A stretch of 64,000 bases of DNA from Pontixanthobacter rizhaonensis. GTDB lineage: Bacteria; Pseudomonadota; Alphaproteobacteria; Sphingomonadales; Sphingomonadaceae. The notes below the pieces were generated by a model that worked only from the letters and a program-made list of their open reading frames with translations, was not told the origin of the DNA and did not search any database. The stretch is from assembly GCF_012972675.1 (NCBI RefSeq), contig NZ_JABCRE010000003.1, forward strand, positions 558,001 through 622,000, given 5' to 3'. The position numbers and the translations under genes are program-made. Shown here one piece after another: positions 33,455 through 42,602 of the stretch; the first letter of the stretch is position 1, and every line of letters starts with the position of its first letter.

Positions 33455-35290
33455 CTAACGGATTTTCCAAATGCCGAATTCAGCGGGCTGGGCTGGCTGC
33501 CCATCCAGCGGCACGGGTTCCAACCAATCGGGCGTATCGCCAGCAATCAGAAGCGCCGCCAATCCGTCTGGATTGCCGCGTGCGTACAGGTTGGCTTCGG
33601 CCAAGTCCGAACACATCAGGATATACCCGGCACCGCGCTGCTTCGCGGCCGCGCGGGCATCCTCAATCGGGCCAACGAACGTCAAAATCACATCGCGCAT
33701 AGCCATCTCGGCCCGGTGGTGACTGGTCGCGACCACGCTATGATGGGATTCCAGCAGGATAGATGGCCCTGCATCCAGCGGGGCCAGAATGGTGCCAGCC
33801 GGAAGCAGGTTAAGCTTGGCCGCTTGCCCGCGCAGGTCACACCGGGCATCGGTCACCGTCGGGCTGATAGGGTGTTCCCCCCCAGACTGAGCACCGGACT
33901 GATTACCGGTCGGCACATCGCGCGGCGTAAGAGCCGTATACAAAGAGACCGGTGATGATGGCAGCAGCACCACTATGATCGCGCCGCTGGCTAGCAATTT
34001 CCCCGCCAAAGCGGGCGCAGAGTGCAGCTGCTCCAGAAGTTTCGTGACCAGCCAGCCAAGCGGGATAGCCGCCAGCAAAGCCGCAAAAGCCGCGGCGCGC
34101 CATACCAGCAGCGCCAAGGCAATACTTGCCAGCAAGAGAAATGCATATTCTGCCCACCGCAGGCGCTGCTCGGGCTTGCCCTTTACCGCCAGCATGATGG
34201 CAGCCGCCAAGCCAACCAACAGTTGAAACGCCATCGGAAGCGCGCTTGCCAATTCCTGCTCCCACAGCGGCCGGCCTTCAGAAATGTGCACGTACCAGTA
34301 ATCACGGACCACTGGATCAAGCTGTGCAAATGGCGTGGTCAAACAAGTGGGCGAGAAACTGCCAAACACAGCAATGCCCAGCGCGCCGACACAAGCAAAG
34401 GATAAGAGCCAGGCCCAACGTGGGAGCGCTGGCAACAGCGCAATCACCGCTGTCCCCAACGCAGTGATGCCAAAGAACGCCAGATGCGCAGGCGACACAG
34501 CATCGCAATATTGCGCCAGATCACCAAGCCCGCGGGTGGTCAGGAAAATGACCGTCAGCCCCGCTGCCAGGCTCACCATGTAACTGGCCAGCCACGAGCG
34601 CCCTGCGTGATCGCGCAGCCACCTCAGCGCCAGCACTATGCCTGTCGCGGCAACAAGCGGGAGGATCTCCAACGAAATACTCAAACCCAGGGCCATTGCG
34701 AAACCGGCCATGCACCCGCCCCTGATGGCAGAATTATGCGCGACGCCCCATAGCGACGCCGCAACCATACCAATCTGCCACCCATGATGATCAATCCGCA
34801 TCGGCTGAAGCTGGAACACCAGCGGGGCGAGCAGGCCGAGAGTTAGGCAGGCAAAGGTCATGGCTTCAACGCCCAGCCATCGCCGTGCCAGACCGCCAAT
34901 GATGAATAATACAACACCCAAAGTCAGAAGCGGAACCGCAATCAGCGTCACAGTTTCAGCCAGCGATGCGCCCAATAACGGTGTCAGCCCTCCAATCAGC
35001 AGAGCAAGCGGCAGATCAACCAGTCTTGACCAATGCATTTGCGTGCCGGTGACGGGATCGATCCGGTATTGGGTAACATCCCACCAGCTTTGCCCGGCGA
35101 GCAAATCGCGGATTTGCACCAGACGCAGGGCATCATCCGGATCGGGAAATTGCCCCCGCATTAAACCTTGCAAACCGCTGCCGATGAAAATCAGCGACAG
35201 CACACTCCAGATGACAGCGATCCGCGCATTGGGACCGCTTAGCCAAGCAGCTATTCTTTGCAGGGCCGTGGTATGAGCTGCTTTTGCCAT
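33455..35290 (-). CDS. polytopic membrane protein, GT-C-like
   Basis: A 611-residue integral membrane protein with about a dozen hydrophobic helices and a soluble C-terminal domain of some 150 residues. Near the N terminus it has an acidic pair in a loop (GQFPDPDDALRLVQIRDLLA) and MHWSRLVDLPLALLIGG, and between helices LQPMRIDHHGWQIGMVAAS. Acidic first loops and R-I-D-H-H stretches of this kind occur in GT-C glycosyltransferases and STT3-like enzymes that use polyprenyl-phosphate sugars. It is the last gene of a three-gene unit with a GtrA protein and an FAD enzyme, which supports a role in surface glycan building, but the specific reaction is unknown. Confidence 0.72.
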   Translation of the reverse strand: MAKAAHTTALQRIAAWLSGPNARIAVIWSVLSLIFIGSGLQGLMRGQFPDPDDALRLVQIRDLLAGQSWWDVTQYRIDPVTGTQMHWSRLVDLPLALLIGGLTPLLGASLAETVTLIAVPLLTLGVVLFIIGGLARRWLGVEAMTFACLTLGLLAPLVFQLQPMRIDHHGWQIGMVAASLWGVAHNSAIRGGCMAGFAMALGLSISLEILPLVAATGIVLALRWLRDHAGRSWLASYMVSLAAGLTVIFLTTRGLGDLAQYCDAVSPAHLAFFGITALGTAVIALLPALPRWAWLLSFACVGALGIAVFGSFSPTCLTTPFAQLDPVVRDYWYVHISEGRPLWEQELASALPMAFQLLVGLAAAIMLAVKGKPEQRLRWAEYAFLLLASIALALLVWRAAAFAALLAAIPLGWLVTKLLEQLHSAPALAGKLLASGAIIVVLLPSSPVSLYTALTPRDVPTGNQSGAQSGGEHPISPTVTDARCDLRGQAAKLNLLPAGTILAPLDAGPSILLESHHSVVATSHHRAEMAMRDVILTFVGPIEDARAAAKQRGAGYILMCSDLAEANLYARGNPDGLAALLIAGDTPDWLEPVPLDGQPAQPAEFGIWKIR

Positions 35291-35302
35291 AGCCAGAGGG
35301 GA

Positions 35303-35713
35303 CTATTGGGCCGGTTTGAAAACAACGCGGCTGCGCAAAAGCCATGTCAGTGTGAAGCTGGCAGCAATGGCAATCAGCTTGGCCGGGCGCGGATCGAACG
35401 CCCAATAATCGGCCGTGCCGACAATCATAGTAGTCAGTGCCAGACCAGCCAATGCAGACATGACAAACAGTGCCTTCTGCTTGGTCCGTTCTTGGCCGCG
35501 CTCTGCCACGGTATCGGTGAAAACAGTCCGGCTTGAAAGCAGCCAATGCGCCAGAATACCGGCGCTATATCCAATGGCGGAGGCAGGTGCGGCCAGCATT
35601 CCAGCCGCCAACAGCATCAGGAAACAACCGACATCAACCGCCAATGCGCCAACGCTTGCCAGCAGATATCTCAGCAAGCGAATGTCGCGCAATTTATGGA
35701 AAATCTCGGTCAC
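35303..35713 (-). CDS. GtrA-family membrane protein
   Basis: A 136-residue four-helix protein of the GtrA family, thought to help move polyprenyl-phosphate-linked sugars across the membrane. The opening VTEIFHKLRDIRLLRYLLAS is the usual GtrA start, then VDVGCFLMLLAAGMLAAPAS and a FILW-like LLSSRTVFTD segment; the R-F/S-R-T-x-F type loop recurs at LRSRVVFK near the end. A longer frame reaches ATG-like codons up to 35776 but would overlap the FAD gene by 44 nt; the GTG at 35713 has a GGGGG ribosome site and is chosen. It sits between the FAD enzyme and the GT-C-like gene. Confidence 0.88.
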   Translation of the reverse strand: MTEIFHKLRDIRLLRYLLASVGALAVDVGCFLMLLAAGMLAAPASAIGYSAGILAHWLLSSRTVFTDTVAERGQERTKQKALFVMSALAGLALTTMIVGTADYWAFDPRPAKLIAIAASFTLTWLLRSRVVFKPAQ

Positions 35714-35732
35714 TGCTGCCCCCAAATACCGG

Positions 35733-37382
35733 CTAGGCCACTTTGCGATCGGGCGAATCATCCGTGTCAGTATCACGAATGCGTTCAGGTACCGGCATCA
35801 GCGATTGCAAGGCAGCTGCCTGATCATCGCTTACTGGCATATAGCCTGCTTCGCGGGTCGGCATGACTTTCTCATCCCCTTCATCTCCCGCTTCGTGATA
35901 TTCGGCATCTTCATTGACGCACCATGTGTCGTATAACCGCTCACCCGCGAGGATATTCTCCGTCGTCAGCATCGCGGTCATCATCGCGTGATCTTGGTTA
36001 TTATACCGGTGCATTCCGTTGCGGCCGACCAGATGCAATGTTGGATGTTTCTCTTCCAGCTCTTGCCGCATCACATCGACATTCGCGGCATAGTCTTCAT
36101 CATAAACGGGATAGGCTTTTTCCTGACGGACCACCGCGCCGCCAATCACATCGGCAGGATCGCACAGACCCAAAATGGCCATTTCTTTCTTGGCCAGTTC
36201 GATCAGATCATCATCGGATGATGACCACAGACCGTCATTCTCGAAACAGAAATATTCCAGGCCGACACAGGCAACGCCCTCATCCGGGACCATTTCCGGC
36301 GACCAGCTGCGGAAGTTCTGCACCCGGCCAACCTGCACCTTGTCGTCATGGATATAAATCCAGTTATCGGGGAACAGATCATCCGATTTAATCTTGAGCG
36401 CCACGGTCAGGAAATCACGATATTTCAAGTCATTCGCTTGCAGGGTGCTTTCGGGCAAAGGATGCATCCGCTTCGCCAACTCGCGCATCGGGGCTGAACT
36501 GATCGCATCTTTGGCTTTGACGACAACCGTCTTGCCATCCTTATCGGCGGCACGCATCCGCCAGCCGCCTTTACCGTCAGATGCCAGCTGTTCCAGGCCG
36601 TGGCCCATAATAATGGTGCCGCCAGCAGCCAGAATCTTGTCACGCGCGGCGTCCCACATCATGCCCGGGCCGAGGCGCGGATAGCGGAATGTTTCCAGCA
36701 GCGTTTTCGCAGCTTGGCCATCATTGGGTGCCTTGTTCAGACCCATCGACCGCTTAAGACCATCGATCACCGCGCTCCACAAAGACAGACCCTTAATCCG
36801 TTGGGCGGCCCAGTCCGCGCTCATTTCGTCGCATGGCATACCCCAGACTTTCTCGGTGTAAGTCTTGAAGAAGATTGAATAGAGTTTCTTGCCAAACTGG
36901 TTGGTCGTCCAATCCTCAAAGCTTTTCACTTCTGCAATGGGAAACAGTTTGTAACGCAAATAGCTGACCATGCAGGCAGTCGAGCGTAGAATGCCCAAAT
37001 TGCCGAGCGCTTCAAATGCGCGCAATGGATAGGAATAGAATTTGCCTTCATAATAGATCCGGCTCATCCGTGGGCGCTGGATGAAATCATCGGGCAGGAT
37101 TTCATCCCACAGATCGACCACTTGCTGGCTTTTGGAGAAAAACCGGTGCCCGCCAATGTCGAAGCGGTAACCTTCATGCTCCACCGTGCGGCTGATCCCG
37201 CCGACATAGGTTTCATCTTTTTCGATAATGGCAACGCTTTTGCCCTGCTTAGTCAGCAGATACCCTGCGGTAAGCCCGGCTGGCCCAGCGCCAATAATGG
37301 CAACGTCGACGTCCAGTTCGTCCGGGACAACCCGCTCGTTTGACGTTTCGTTCGGTACTTGCGGACAATCGCGCTTGCTCAT
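35733..37382 (-). CDS. FAD-dependent amine-oxidase/UDP-galactopyranose-mutase-like oxidoreductase
   Basis: A 549-residue flavoprotein. The FAD Rossmann motif is VAIIGAGPAGLTAGYLLTKQ near residue 28-47, followed by the GG-R-x-x-T region (VGGISRTVEHEGYRFDIGGH) that marks the protoporphyrinogen-oxidase/amine-oxidase/UGM superfamily, and it ends with MHRYNNQDHAMMTAM typical of the last helix near the flavin. Enzymes of this type in glycan clusters are thought to alter a sugar or polyprenyl substrate; this one is followed by GtrA and a GT-C-like protein. A UDP-galactopyranose mutase proper would be shorter. The exact chemistry cannot be told. Confidence 0.85.
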   Translation of the reverse strand: MSKRDCPQVPNETSNERVVPDELDVDVAIIGAGPAGLTAGYLLTKQGKSVAIIEKDETYVGGISRTVEHEGYRFDIGGHRFFSKSQQVVDLWDEILPDDFIQRPRMSRIYYEGKFYSYPLRAFEALGNLGILRSTACMVSYLRYKLFPIAEVKSFEDWTTNQFGKKLYSIFFKTYTEKVWGMPCDEMSADWAAQRIKGLSLWSAVIDGLKRSMGLNKAPNDGQAAKTLLETFRYPRLGPGMMWDAARDKILAAGGTIIMGHGLEQLASDGKGGWRMRAADKDGKTVVVKAKDAISSAPMRELAKRMHPLPESTLQANDLKYRDFLTVALKIKSDDLFPDNWIYIHDDKVQVGRVQNFRSWSPEMVPDEGVACVGLEYFCFENDGLWSSSDDDLIELAKKEMAILGLCDPADVIGGAVVRQEKAYPVYDEDYAANVDVMRQELEEKHPTLHLVGRNGMHRYNNQDHAMMTAMLTTENILAGERLYDTWCVNEDAEYHEAGDEGDEKVMPTREAGYMPVSDDQAAALQSLMPVPERIRDTDTDDSPDRKVA

Positions 37383-37477
37383 TTAAGCCCCCGTTTAGGT
37401 GTGTGAGGCTGGGGTGAAGGAAATTGGTTAGCGCAAAGTTAACGCGGCCCTAAAAAGCACACGCCGTCCTGCCCCTA

Positions 37478-38161
37478 TCAAGTCGATTGCCGGGCAGTCG
37501 CCGCAGGTTGGCGGCACGCGGGATTCGGCGCGGCACGTGCGTTGCGGCTATGCAACCGGTCAATCAATGCCGCCAGATCGACGAGCGAGAATGTCGTATC
37601 CAGCACCAATCCATAGGCCTGGCCTTTGCGCCAGCGCACCCGTGCCTCAATATCAGGCAAGCCCGGGGCCTTGATCCTTAGCGGCTGCCCGATCGCAAGT
37701 GCGGTGTCACAATGGATTAGCCCACCTTGGCGGGACACATTCGCCAGCTGTGCGGGAATGGGGAGACTATCCCCTTCTATCTGAAGCGGCAGCTCCACAT
37801 CGAACCGCAGGTCCCGTTTGGGATATTCACCCGTCGCCATAATGATGTCTTCAACATCGATCGGCGTGTGAAACTGGAAGCCGGCCTCGCCGTCTTTCTG
37901 CCAAACCATTTCGGCGGGATACACATCGCCGGTCGGGAATTCGAGTGCCGTCCGTTTCCCTTCGGGAACCGGATGGAAACTCTTGATGCTTGCACCCGTC
38001 ATGGAGATATCACGCACCACACAAAGATACTGCCTGTCTTCGATGATGAGCTTGGCCGTGCGGATAAGCAACGTGAATCGCGGGGCTCTGCGCTCTTCCA
38101 AGTCCAATGTTTCCGCTTCAGACGGCGTATGATCTCTAGCTATGTGCACTACTTTCCCCAA
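37478..38161 (-). CDS. protein with two PilZ domains (c-di-GMP effector)
   Basis: A 227-residue cytoplasmic protein with two PilZ modules. The first (residues about 22-105) has R24-x-x-x-R28 (RRAPRF) and D51-I-S-M-T-G56, the c-di-GMP-binding pair. The second (about 113-212) has K115-R-D-L-R119 and N141-V-S-R-Q-G146, so the first Arg is replaced by Lys and its binding may be weaker. PilZ proteins translate c-di-GMP into changes of motility or surface polysaccharide. The gene is separate from the glycan module at 33455-37382, which lies 96 nt downstream on the same strand and might be read through. Confidence 0.88.
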   Translation of the reverse strand: MGKVVHIARDHTPSEAETLDLEERRAPRFTLLIRTAKLIIEDRQYLCVVRDISMTGASIKSFHPVPEGKRTALEFPTGDVYPAEMVWQKDGEAGFQFHTPIDVEDIIMATGEYPKRDLRFDVELPLQIEGDSLPIPAQLANVSRQGGLIHCDTALAIGQPLRIKAPGLPDIEARVRWRKGQAYGLVLDTTFSLVDLAALIDRLHSRNARAAPNPACRQPAATARQST

Positions 38162-38301
38162 ACGTCATTCACACCAATGGAGCTGATGTCTGGACCAACG
38201 TTATAGGAAGGTGGTTACCGCTGCTTGGGTCCGGCAATATGGAAAAACGCCTATCGCAGCAGATCGTGGTAGTTAACGCGCCCGCCGATGGCTTCCGGGG
38301 G

Positions 38302-38386
38302 TGGTACGGGTGACTGGACTCGAACCAGCACGATCAAAGATCAGGGGATTTTAAGTCCCCGGCGTCTACCATTCCGCCACACCCGC
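38302..38386 (-). tRNA. tRNA-Leu (anticodon UAA)
   Basis: On the minus strand the sequence starts GCGGGTG and ends CACCCGTACCA, giving the 7-bp acceptor stem (with one G-U), a discriminator A and an encoded CCA. The D arm contains GGCGGAATGGTAGACGC, the anticodon arm GGGGA-CTTAAAA-TCCCC with anticodon TAA, a long variable arm (TGATCTTTGATCG) typical of class II tRNA, and the T arm CTGGTTCGAGTCCAG. It reads UUA/UUG. It is single and not flanked by an integrase. Confidence 0.97.
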
Positions 38387-38520
38387 ATATTTGCCGGTCC
38401 ACTCGGGCAGACCCGCATTTGACTGCGTGGAAATTCCCCTAACGGCTCAAATCGAAAAGGCCAATCGCTCCATGCGAAAAAAGCAGATGGAGTCTGTCTT
38501 TTGGCCAACCTGTAGGCCGG

Positions 38521-38799
38521 TTAGCGGTTTAAACGCTCACGCATTTCCTTGCCGGGTTTGAAATAGGGCACCCGTTTAGAGGGTACTTCAACCGTTTCAC
38601 CAGTGCGCGGGTTGCGGCCTGTGCGCGGTTCTCTTTCGCGGGTGGAAAACGCACCAAAGCCGCGCAGCTCCACGCGGCCGCCCTCGGCAAGGCGCTTCGT
38701 AATCTCGTCAAAAAAGACGTCCACAACCTGCTCGATCTCTTCGCTTCGCAGATCTGGATTGTCCTTGGCCAAAGCCTGCAACAATTCGGACCGTATCAT
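38521..38799 (-). CDS. ihfB: integration host factor subunit beta
   Basis: A 92-residue HU/IHF-family DNA-bending protein that pairs with the alpha subunit encoded elsewhere. The ATG at 38799 is chosen because AGGAGAAAGAG sits just upstream and the protein begins [20 protein letters not shown]; a longer frame upstream is a shadow. The DNA-binding arm is [20 protein letters not shown] and the core ends [18 protein letters not shown] assists replication, transcription at sigma54 and other promoters, and phage integration. A weak stem (CAGA/TCTG) followed by six T residues near 38475-38495 could terminate it. Confidence 0.94.
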   Translation of the reverse strand: MIRSELLQALAKDNPDLRSEEIEQVVDVFFDEITKRLAEGGRVELRGFGAFSTREREPRTGRNPRTGETVEVPSKRVPYFKPGKEMRERLNR

Positions 38800-38979
38800 C
38801 TCTTTCTCCTCAATTCTTCCCCGCATATACACGCAAGAAAATGCCGCGATTAAACGGCAAAGGGCCCCCACAGACCATTCATCCCGGAATTTACAATGCC
38901 AGAGAGTAGCTTCCCGCGCAATCGGCGCACGCACGGTTTGGTGAAATTGAGTCGTTACAGGCTCAGAAACGCCCCAAAA

Positions 38980-39321
38980 TTAGACAGATTCGAGCAATTC
39001 GCGCGTGGAAATGCCCAAACGGTCCATCCGTGAGCGAATTTCCGGCCATTCTTCGCGCAAAAATTGCGCTCGCTCTGTGGCGCGCAGCTTATCGGCGGCA
39101 CCGGCAACAACATACATCCCCACGCCGCGCTGCACTTCGACCAAACCATCGGTCTGAAATTGCTGATAGGCTTTGGCGACCGTCAACGGGTTGGCGCCTT
39201 GCGCCGCCGCAAAGGCCCGAACTGATGGCAGCATTGCGCCCTCCGCATACTCACCTTCAATGATAGCTGCCGCGATTTGATCGCGCAGCTTCAAATATAC
39301 CGGGCGGGATTGCTGGGTCAT
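38980..39321 (-). CDS. GntR-family (YtrA subfamily) transcriptional regulator
   Basis: A 113-residue regulator with one winged helix and a short tail. The helix-turn-helix is PVYLKLRDQIAAAIIEGEYA followed by AEGAMLPSVRAFAAAQGANP and LTVAKAYQQFQTDGLVEVQR, the N-terminal domain of GntR proteins; the absence of a long effector domain puts it in the short YtrA type. The ATG at 39321 has an AAGGAAG ribosome site, so the 129-residue reading from further upstream is not used. It is divergent from the peptide symporter (gap 209 nt) and could control it, although YtrA regulators more often govern ABC transporters. Confidence 0.88.
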   Translation of the reverse strand: MTQQSRPVYLKLRDQIAAAIIEGEYAEGAMLPSVRAFAAAQGANPLTVAKAYQQFQTDGLVEVQRGVGMYVVAGAADKLRATERAQFLREEWPEIRSRMDRLGISTRELLESV

Positions 39322-39529
39322 GGTTGCTTCCTTACCTGCTTTTTCAAGCGCTTGGTGCCTCAGTGACATAATACACTGCGCCGCGTCAAGTTCCCCGAAA
39401 TATCCCGGATTTGCAGTTTCATGTGAAACTAGCTCTTCCCATGAAAAATTCTGGCGTTAGTGTGCCGCCTTTCGGCCCCTCTGTTGGGAGCATGGGCCAG
39501 ACAAGATAAATTGAGGGGGGCGCACGCCC

Positions 39530-41173
39530 ATGCATGAGCTTATTTTCACGTTCGATTCAGCGTTTGAAATGTGGACGTTCTGGATCGCAGTAGTGGCACT
39601 CGCAGTGTTTCTGTTTGGCGGGTCTTACATCGTCACACGTCCGCAGCCGGAATTTGCAGGCCATCCAAAGGGTCTGTTCCTTCTGTTCCTTGCAGAAATG
39701 TGGGAGCGTTTTTCGTACTACGGAATGCGCGCCCTGCTCATTTTTTACCTTGTCCAGCATTGGATGTTTTCAGATTCCGAAGCCTCGGTAATCTACGGCG
39801 CTTACACGGCGCTGGTCTATATCACTCCGGTAGTTGGCGGCTATCTGGCTGACCGTTATTTGGGGCAGCGCAAAGCTGTTGTCTTCGGCGCGGTATTGCT
39901 CACCTTTGGTCACTTCTTCATGGCGTTTGAAGGTGACGGCGGACAAGCTGATCCATTTATCAATGTGTTCTGGTTGGCGTTGGCGCTGATTATCGTTGGT
40001 TCGGGTTTCCTGAAGGCCAACATTTCGGTCATCGTCGGGCAGCTGTATTCGCGCACCGATATCCGCCGTGATCCTGCCTATACCATTTTCTACATGGGTA
40101 TTAACGTCGGCGCGGCGACCGCATCGATCATTTGCGGCTTCCTTGGTCAAACATATGGCTGGGAATACGGCTTCGGTCTGGCCGGCTTCGGTATGCTGAT
40201 CGGCCTGGTGTTCTTCGTGCTCGGCAAACCCCTGCTGATGGGCAAGGGTGAACCCAAAGATCCGGCCAAAATTGCAGGCGGGAAAGAATGGGGCATTTAC
40301 GGCGCTGGCCTGGCCATGGTTCTGCTATGCTGGACTGCCATCCAATTCCAAGAATTGGTCGGTATCGTGCTGGGTATCTTCGGCGGCGGCCTGGTGCTCT
40401 ATGTGCTGTTCACTGCTGTCACAAAGCTGGCCCCGGAAGAACGTGACCGTATTTTCGCGGCGATGTTCCTGATCCTCACTTCGATCGTATTCTGGGCTCT
40501 GTTCGAGCAAGCAGGCTCATCACTGAACCTGTTTACCGACCGGCACGTTGAAACTGGCGGCGTGAATGCGTCGATGTTCCAGTCGATCAATGCGATCTAT
40601 ATCGTCTTGCTGGCACCAGTGTTCGCCATGATGTGGCAGAGCTTGGCCCGTAAAGGAGCCGAGCCTTCGACACCGATGAAATTCGGCCTCGCCATTATTC
40701 AGGTTGGTCTTGGTTTCCTCGTACTCGTCTGGGGTGCGGAATCGGTTGGCGTGAATGTGCCGACACCGGTGATCTTCATCTTCCTGATCTACCTGCTCCA
40801 TACAACTGGCGAGCTGTGCCTTAGCCCTGTCGGCCTCAGCGCCATGAACCGGCTCGCACCGGCGCATATGGCGTCGCTGATCATGGGAACATGGTTCTTT
40901 GCATCGGCACTCGGCAACTTCGCTGCCGGACTGATTGCATCGGCAACAGGCGGTGAAGGCGTCGGAGAAGAGGCTGGCAAGCAGCTTGTGCTCGATGTGT
41001 ACGGGACCGTTGGCTGGTACGCTGTCGGTATTGGTGTGGCCGTCATGGTCATCAGCCCGCTGGTCAAGAAGCTGATGCATCTGGATACGCTGGCCGATGA
41101 TACTTTGGCCGGTGCAGCCGAAGCCGGATTGGAAGCGCAAGAAGGCGGCGTTCATCCCGCCACTAAAGCGTAA
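39530..41173 (+). CDS. proton-dependent oligopeptide symporter (POT family)
   Basis: A 547-residue, about 14-helix transporter that brings di- and tripeptides into the cell with protons. The hallmark E-x-x-E-R-F is in AEMWERFSYYGMRALLIFYL (near residue 60), with GAYTALVYITPVVGGYLADR, then RFGFLKANISVIVGQLY-like GSGFLKANISVIVGQLY and the second half GTWFFASALGNFAAGLI. Length matches the DtpT-like group. The gene stands alone with the GntR gene divergent upstream; the amidohydrolase pair starts 53 nt downstream. Peptide import fits the peptidases encoded in the window (12534, 56754) only in a general way. Confidence 0.94.
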   Translation: MHELIFTFDSAFEMWTFWIAVVALAVFLFGGSYIVTRPQPEFAGHPKGLFLLFLAEMWERFSYYGMRALLIFYLVQHWMFSDSEASVIYGAYTALVYITPVVGGYLADRYLGQRKAVVFGAVLLTFGHFFMAFEGDGGQADPFINVFWLALALIIVGSGFLKANISVIVGQLYSRTDIRRDPAYTIFYMGINVGAATASIICGFLGQTYGWEYGFGLAGFGMLIGLVFFVLGKPLLMGKGEPKDPAKIAGGKEWGIYGAGLAMVLLCWTAIQFQELVGIVLGIFGGGLVLYVLFTAVTKLAPEERDRIFAAMFLILTSIVFWALFEQAGSSLNLFTDRHVETGGVNASMFQSINAIYIVLLAPVFAMMWQSLARKGAEPSTPMKFGLAIIQVGLGFLVLVWGAESVGVNVPTPVIFIFLIYLLHTTGELCLSPVGLSAMNRLAPAHMASLIMGTWFFASALGNFAAGLIASATGGEGVGEEAGKQLVLDVYGTVGWYAVGIGVAVMVISPLVKKLMHLDTLADDTLAGAAEAGLEAQEGGVHPATKA

Positions 41174-41225
41174 CTGACAAAACCTGATCAGATCGGGTGA
41201 CTAATAATGGTTGGAGAATAAAGTG

Positions 41226-42602
41226 ATGCGCTACCGTGCCTTGACCATATTGGGGGGCGCGGTGGCGCTCGCTGCGTGTTCCGCCTCGGGCCAGTCGAAG
41301 CCCGCAAGCGCATCGGATGCGCCCGCACCGCAGGCCGAAACGCCTTATGCGTCGACCTATCAAGCCTATCCCTCGGCCGAGACTCTGATCATTCCGGTGT
41401 CCGTATTTGACGGCGCAGGCGGCGGCTGGGACAATGGCTGGGTCCATATGAAAGACGGCAAGATTGCTGCTGTTGGCGGCCCCACGTCGCGTCCGCCAGA
41501 GGTAGACAATGTCGTCGACGGCACCGGCAAGGTTGTTACGCCCGGCATTATCGACATTCACAGCCACCTTGGCGACTATCCGACACCGTCGGTCCAAGCC
41601 CATGCAGACGGTAATGAAGCAACCAGCCCGACGACACCCGAAGTCTGGGCCGAACACTCCATTTGGCCGCAGGATCCGGGCTTTAGCAGAGCGATGGCCA
41701 ATGGCGGCATCACGTCACTGCAAATTCTGCCCGGCTCCGCCAACCTGATGGGCGGGCGCACGGTCACGCTTAAAAATGTACCCAGCCGGACAGTCCAAGG
41801 GATGAAGTTCCCCGGTGCGCCGCATGGCATGAAAATGGCCTGCGGGGAAAACCCCAAACGCGTCTATGGCGGCAAGGGGAGGATGCCATCCACCCGTATG
41901 GGTAACTTTGCGGTAAACCGGCAAACATGGATTGATGCCCAGCAATATGCCGACGGCGACCGCAAAAATCGCGATCTCGCAAATGAGACGCTCGCCGGTG
42001 TTCTGGATGGCGAGATCCAGATCCACAATCACTGTTACCGGGCCGATGAAATGGCGTTGGTGATCGATATGGCCAAGGAATTTGGCTATACCGTCAGCAC
42101 ATTCCACCATGCGGTTGAAAGCTACAAGATTGGTGATCTGCTACGCGAAAATGATGTGTGCTCTGCGGTTTGGGCCGATTGGTATGGCTTCAAGATGGAA
42201 AGCTATGACGGGATACCGGAAAACGCGGCTCTGATCCAACAGGCCGGTGCCTGCGTAGTTATCCATTCGGACGATGAGAACGGTATCCAGCGACTCAATC
42301 AGGAAGCCGCCAAAGCGCAAGCGGCAGGCAAACGGATCGGGATCGACATTAGCGATGCCGACGTCATTTCCTGGATCACTCTCAATGCAGCAAAAGCCAT
42401 GGGTATTGACGACCAAACCGGCAGTTTGACAGCGGGTAAAATGGCCGATGTGGTGTTGTGGAACGGCGATCCGCTCAGCGTCTATTCCCGGCCTGAAAAA
42501 GTCTGGGTCGATGGTGCATTGCTGTATGATGCAAACGATCCCAAACGGCGACCGGTTAGTGATTTTGAGCTCGGCCAACCGGGCGAAGGAGACGTGAAAT
42601 GA
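41226..42602 (+). CDS. amidohydrolase, exported lipoprotein
   Basis: A 458-residue metal-dependent hydrolase of the imidazolonepropionase/adenosine-deaminase-like superfamily. Start MRYRALTILGGAVALAACSA is a lipoprotein signal (ALAAC). The first metal motif PGIIDIHSHLGDYP has H112 and H114; further ligands are IHNHCYRADEM, STFHHAVESY and the Asp in VVIHSDDENGIQRL. It ends with the PGDP-like VLWNGDPLSVYSRPEKVWVD. The ATG at 41226 has GGAGA 8 nt upstream; the frame extends to a TTG at 41211. The stop overlaps the next amidohydrolase gene (ATGA). A secreted amidase or dipeptidase activity is likely; the substrate is unknown. Confidence 0.9.
   Translation: MRYRALTILGGAVALAACSASGQSKPASASDAPAPQAETPYASTYQAYPSAETLIIPVSVFDGAGGGWDNGWVHMKDGKIAAVGGPTSRPPEVDNVVDGTGKVVTPGIIDIHSHLGDYPTPSVQAHADGNEATSPTTPEVWAEHSIWPQDPGFSRAMANGGITSLQILPGSANLMGGRTVTLKNVPSRTVQGMKFPGAPHGMKMACGENPKRVYGGKGRMPSTRMGNFAVNRQTWIDAQQYADGDRKNRDLANETLAGVLDGEIQIHNHCYRADEMALVIDMAKEFGYTVSTFHHAVESYKIGDLLRENDVCSAVWADWYGFKMESYDGIPENAALIQQAGACVVIHSDDENGIQRLNQEAAKAQAAGKRIGIDISDADVISWITLNAAKAMGIDDQTGSLTAGKMADVVLWNGDPLSVYSRPEKVWVDGALLYDANDPKRRPVSDFELGQPGEGDVK

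Noticed and set aside
38302-38386. tRNA-Leu as an integration site
   Set aside because: No integrase, no direct repeat of the tRNA 3' end and no change in gene style nearby, so no island is supported.
40520-41155. 211-codon minus-strand frame opposite the peptide symporter
   Set aside because: Low-complexity, His/Gln/Asp-rich product typical of antisense to membrane helices.
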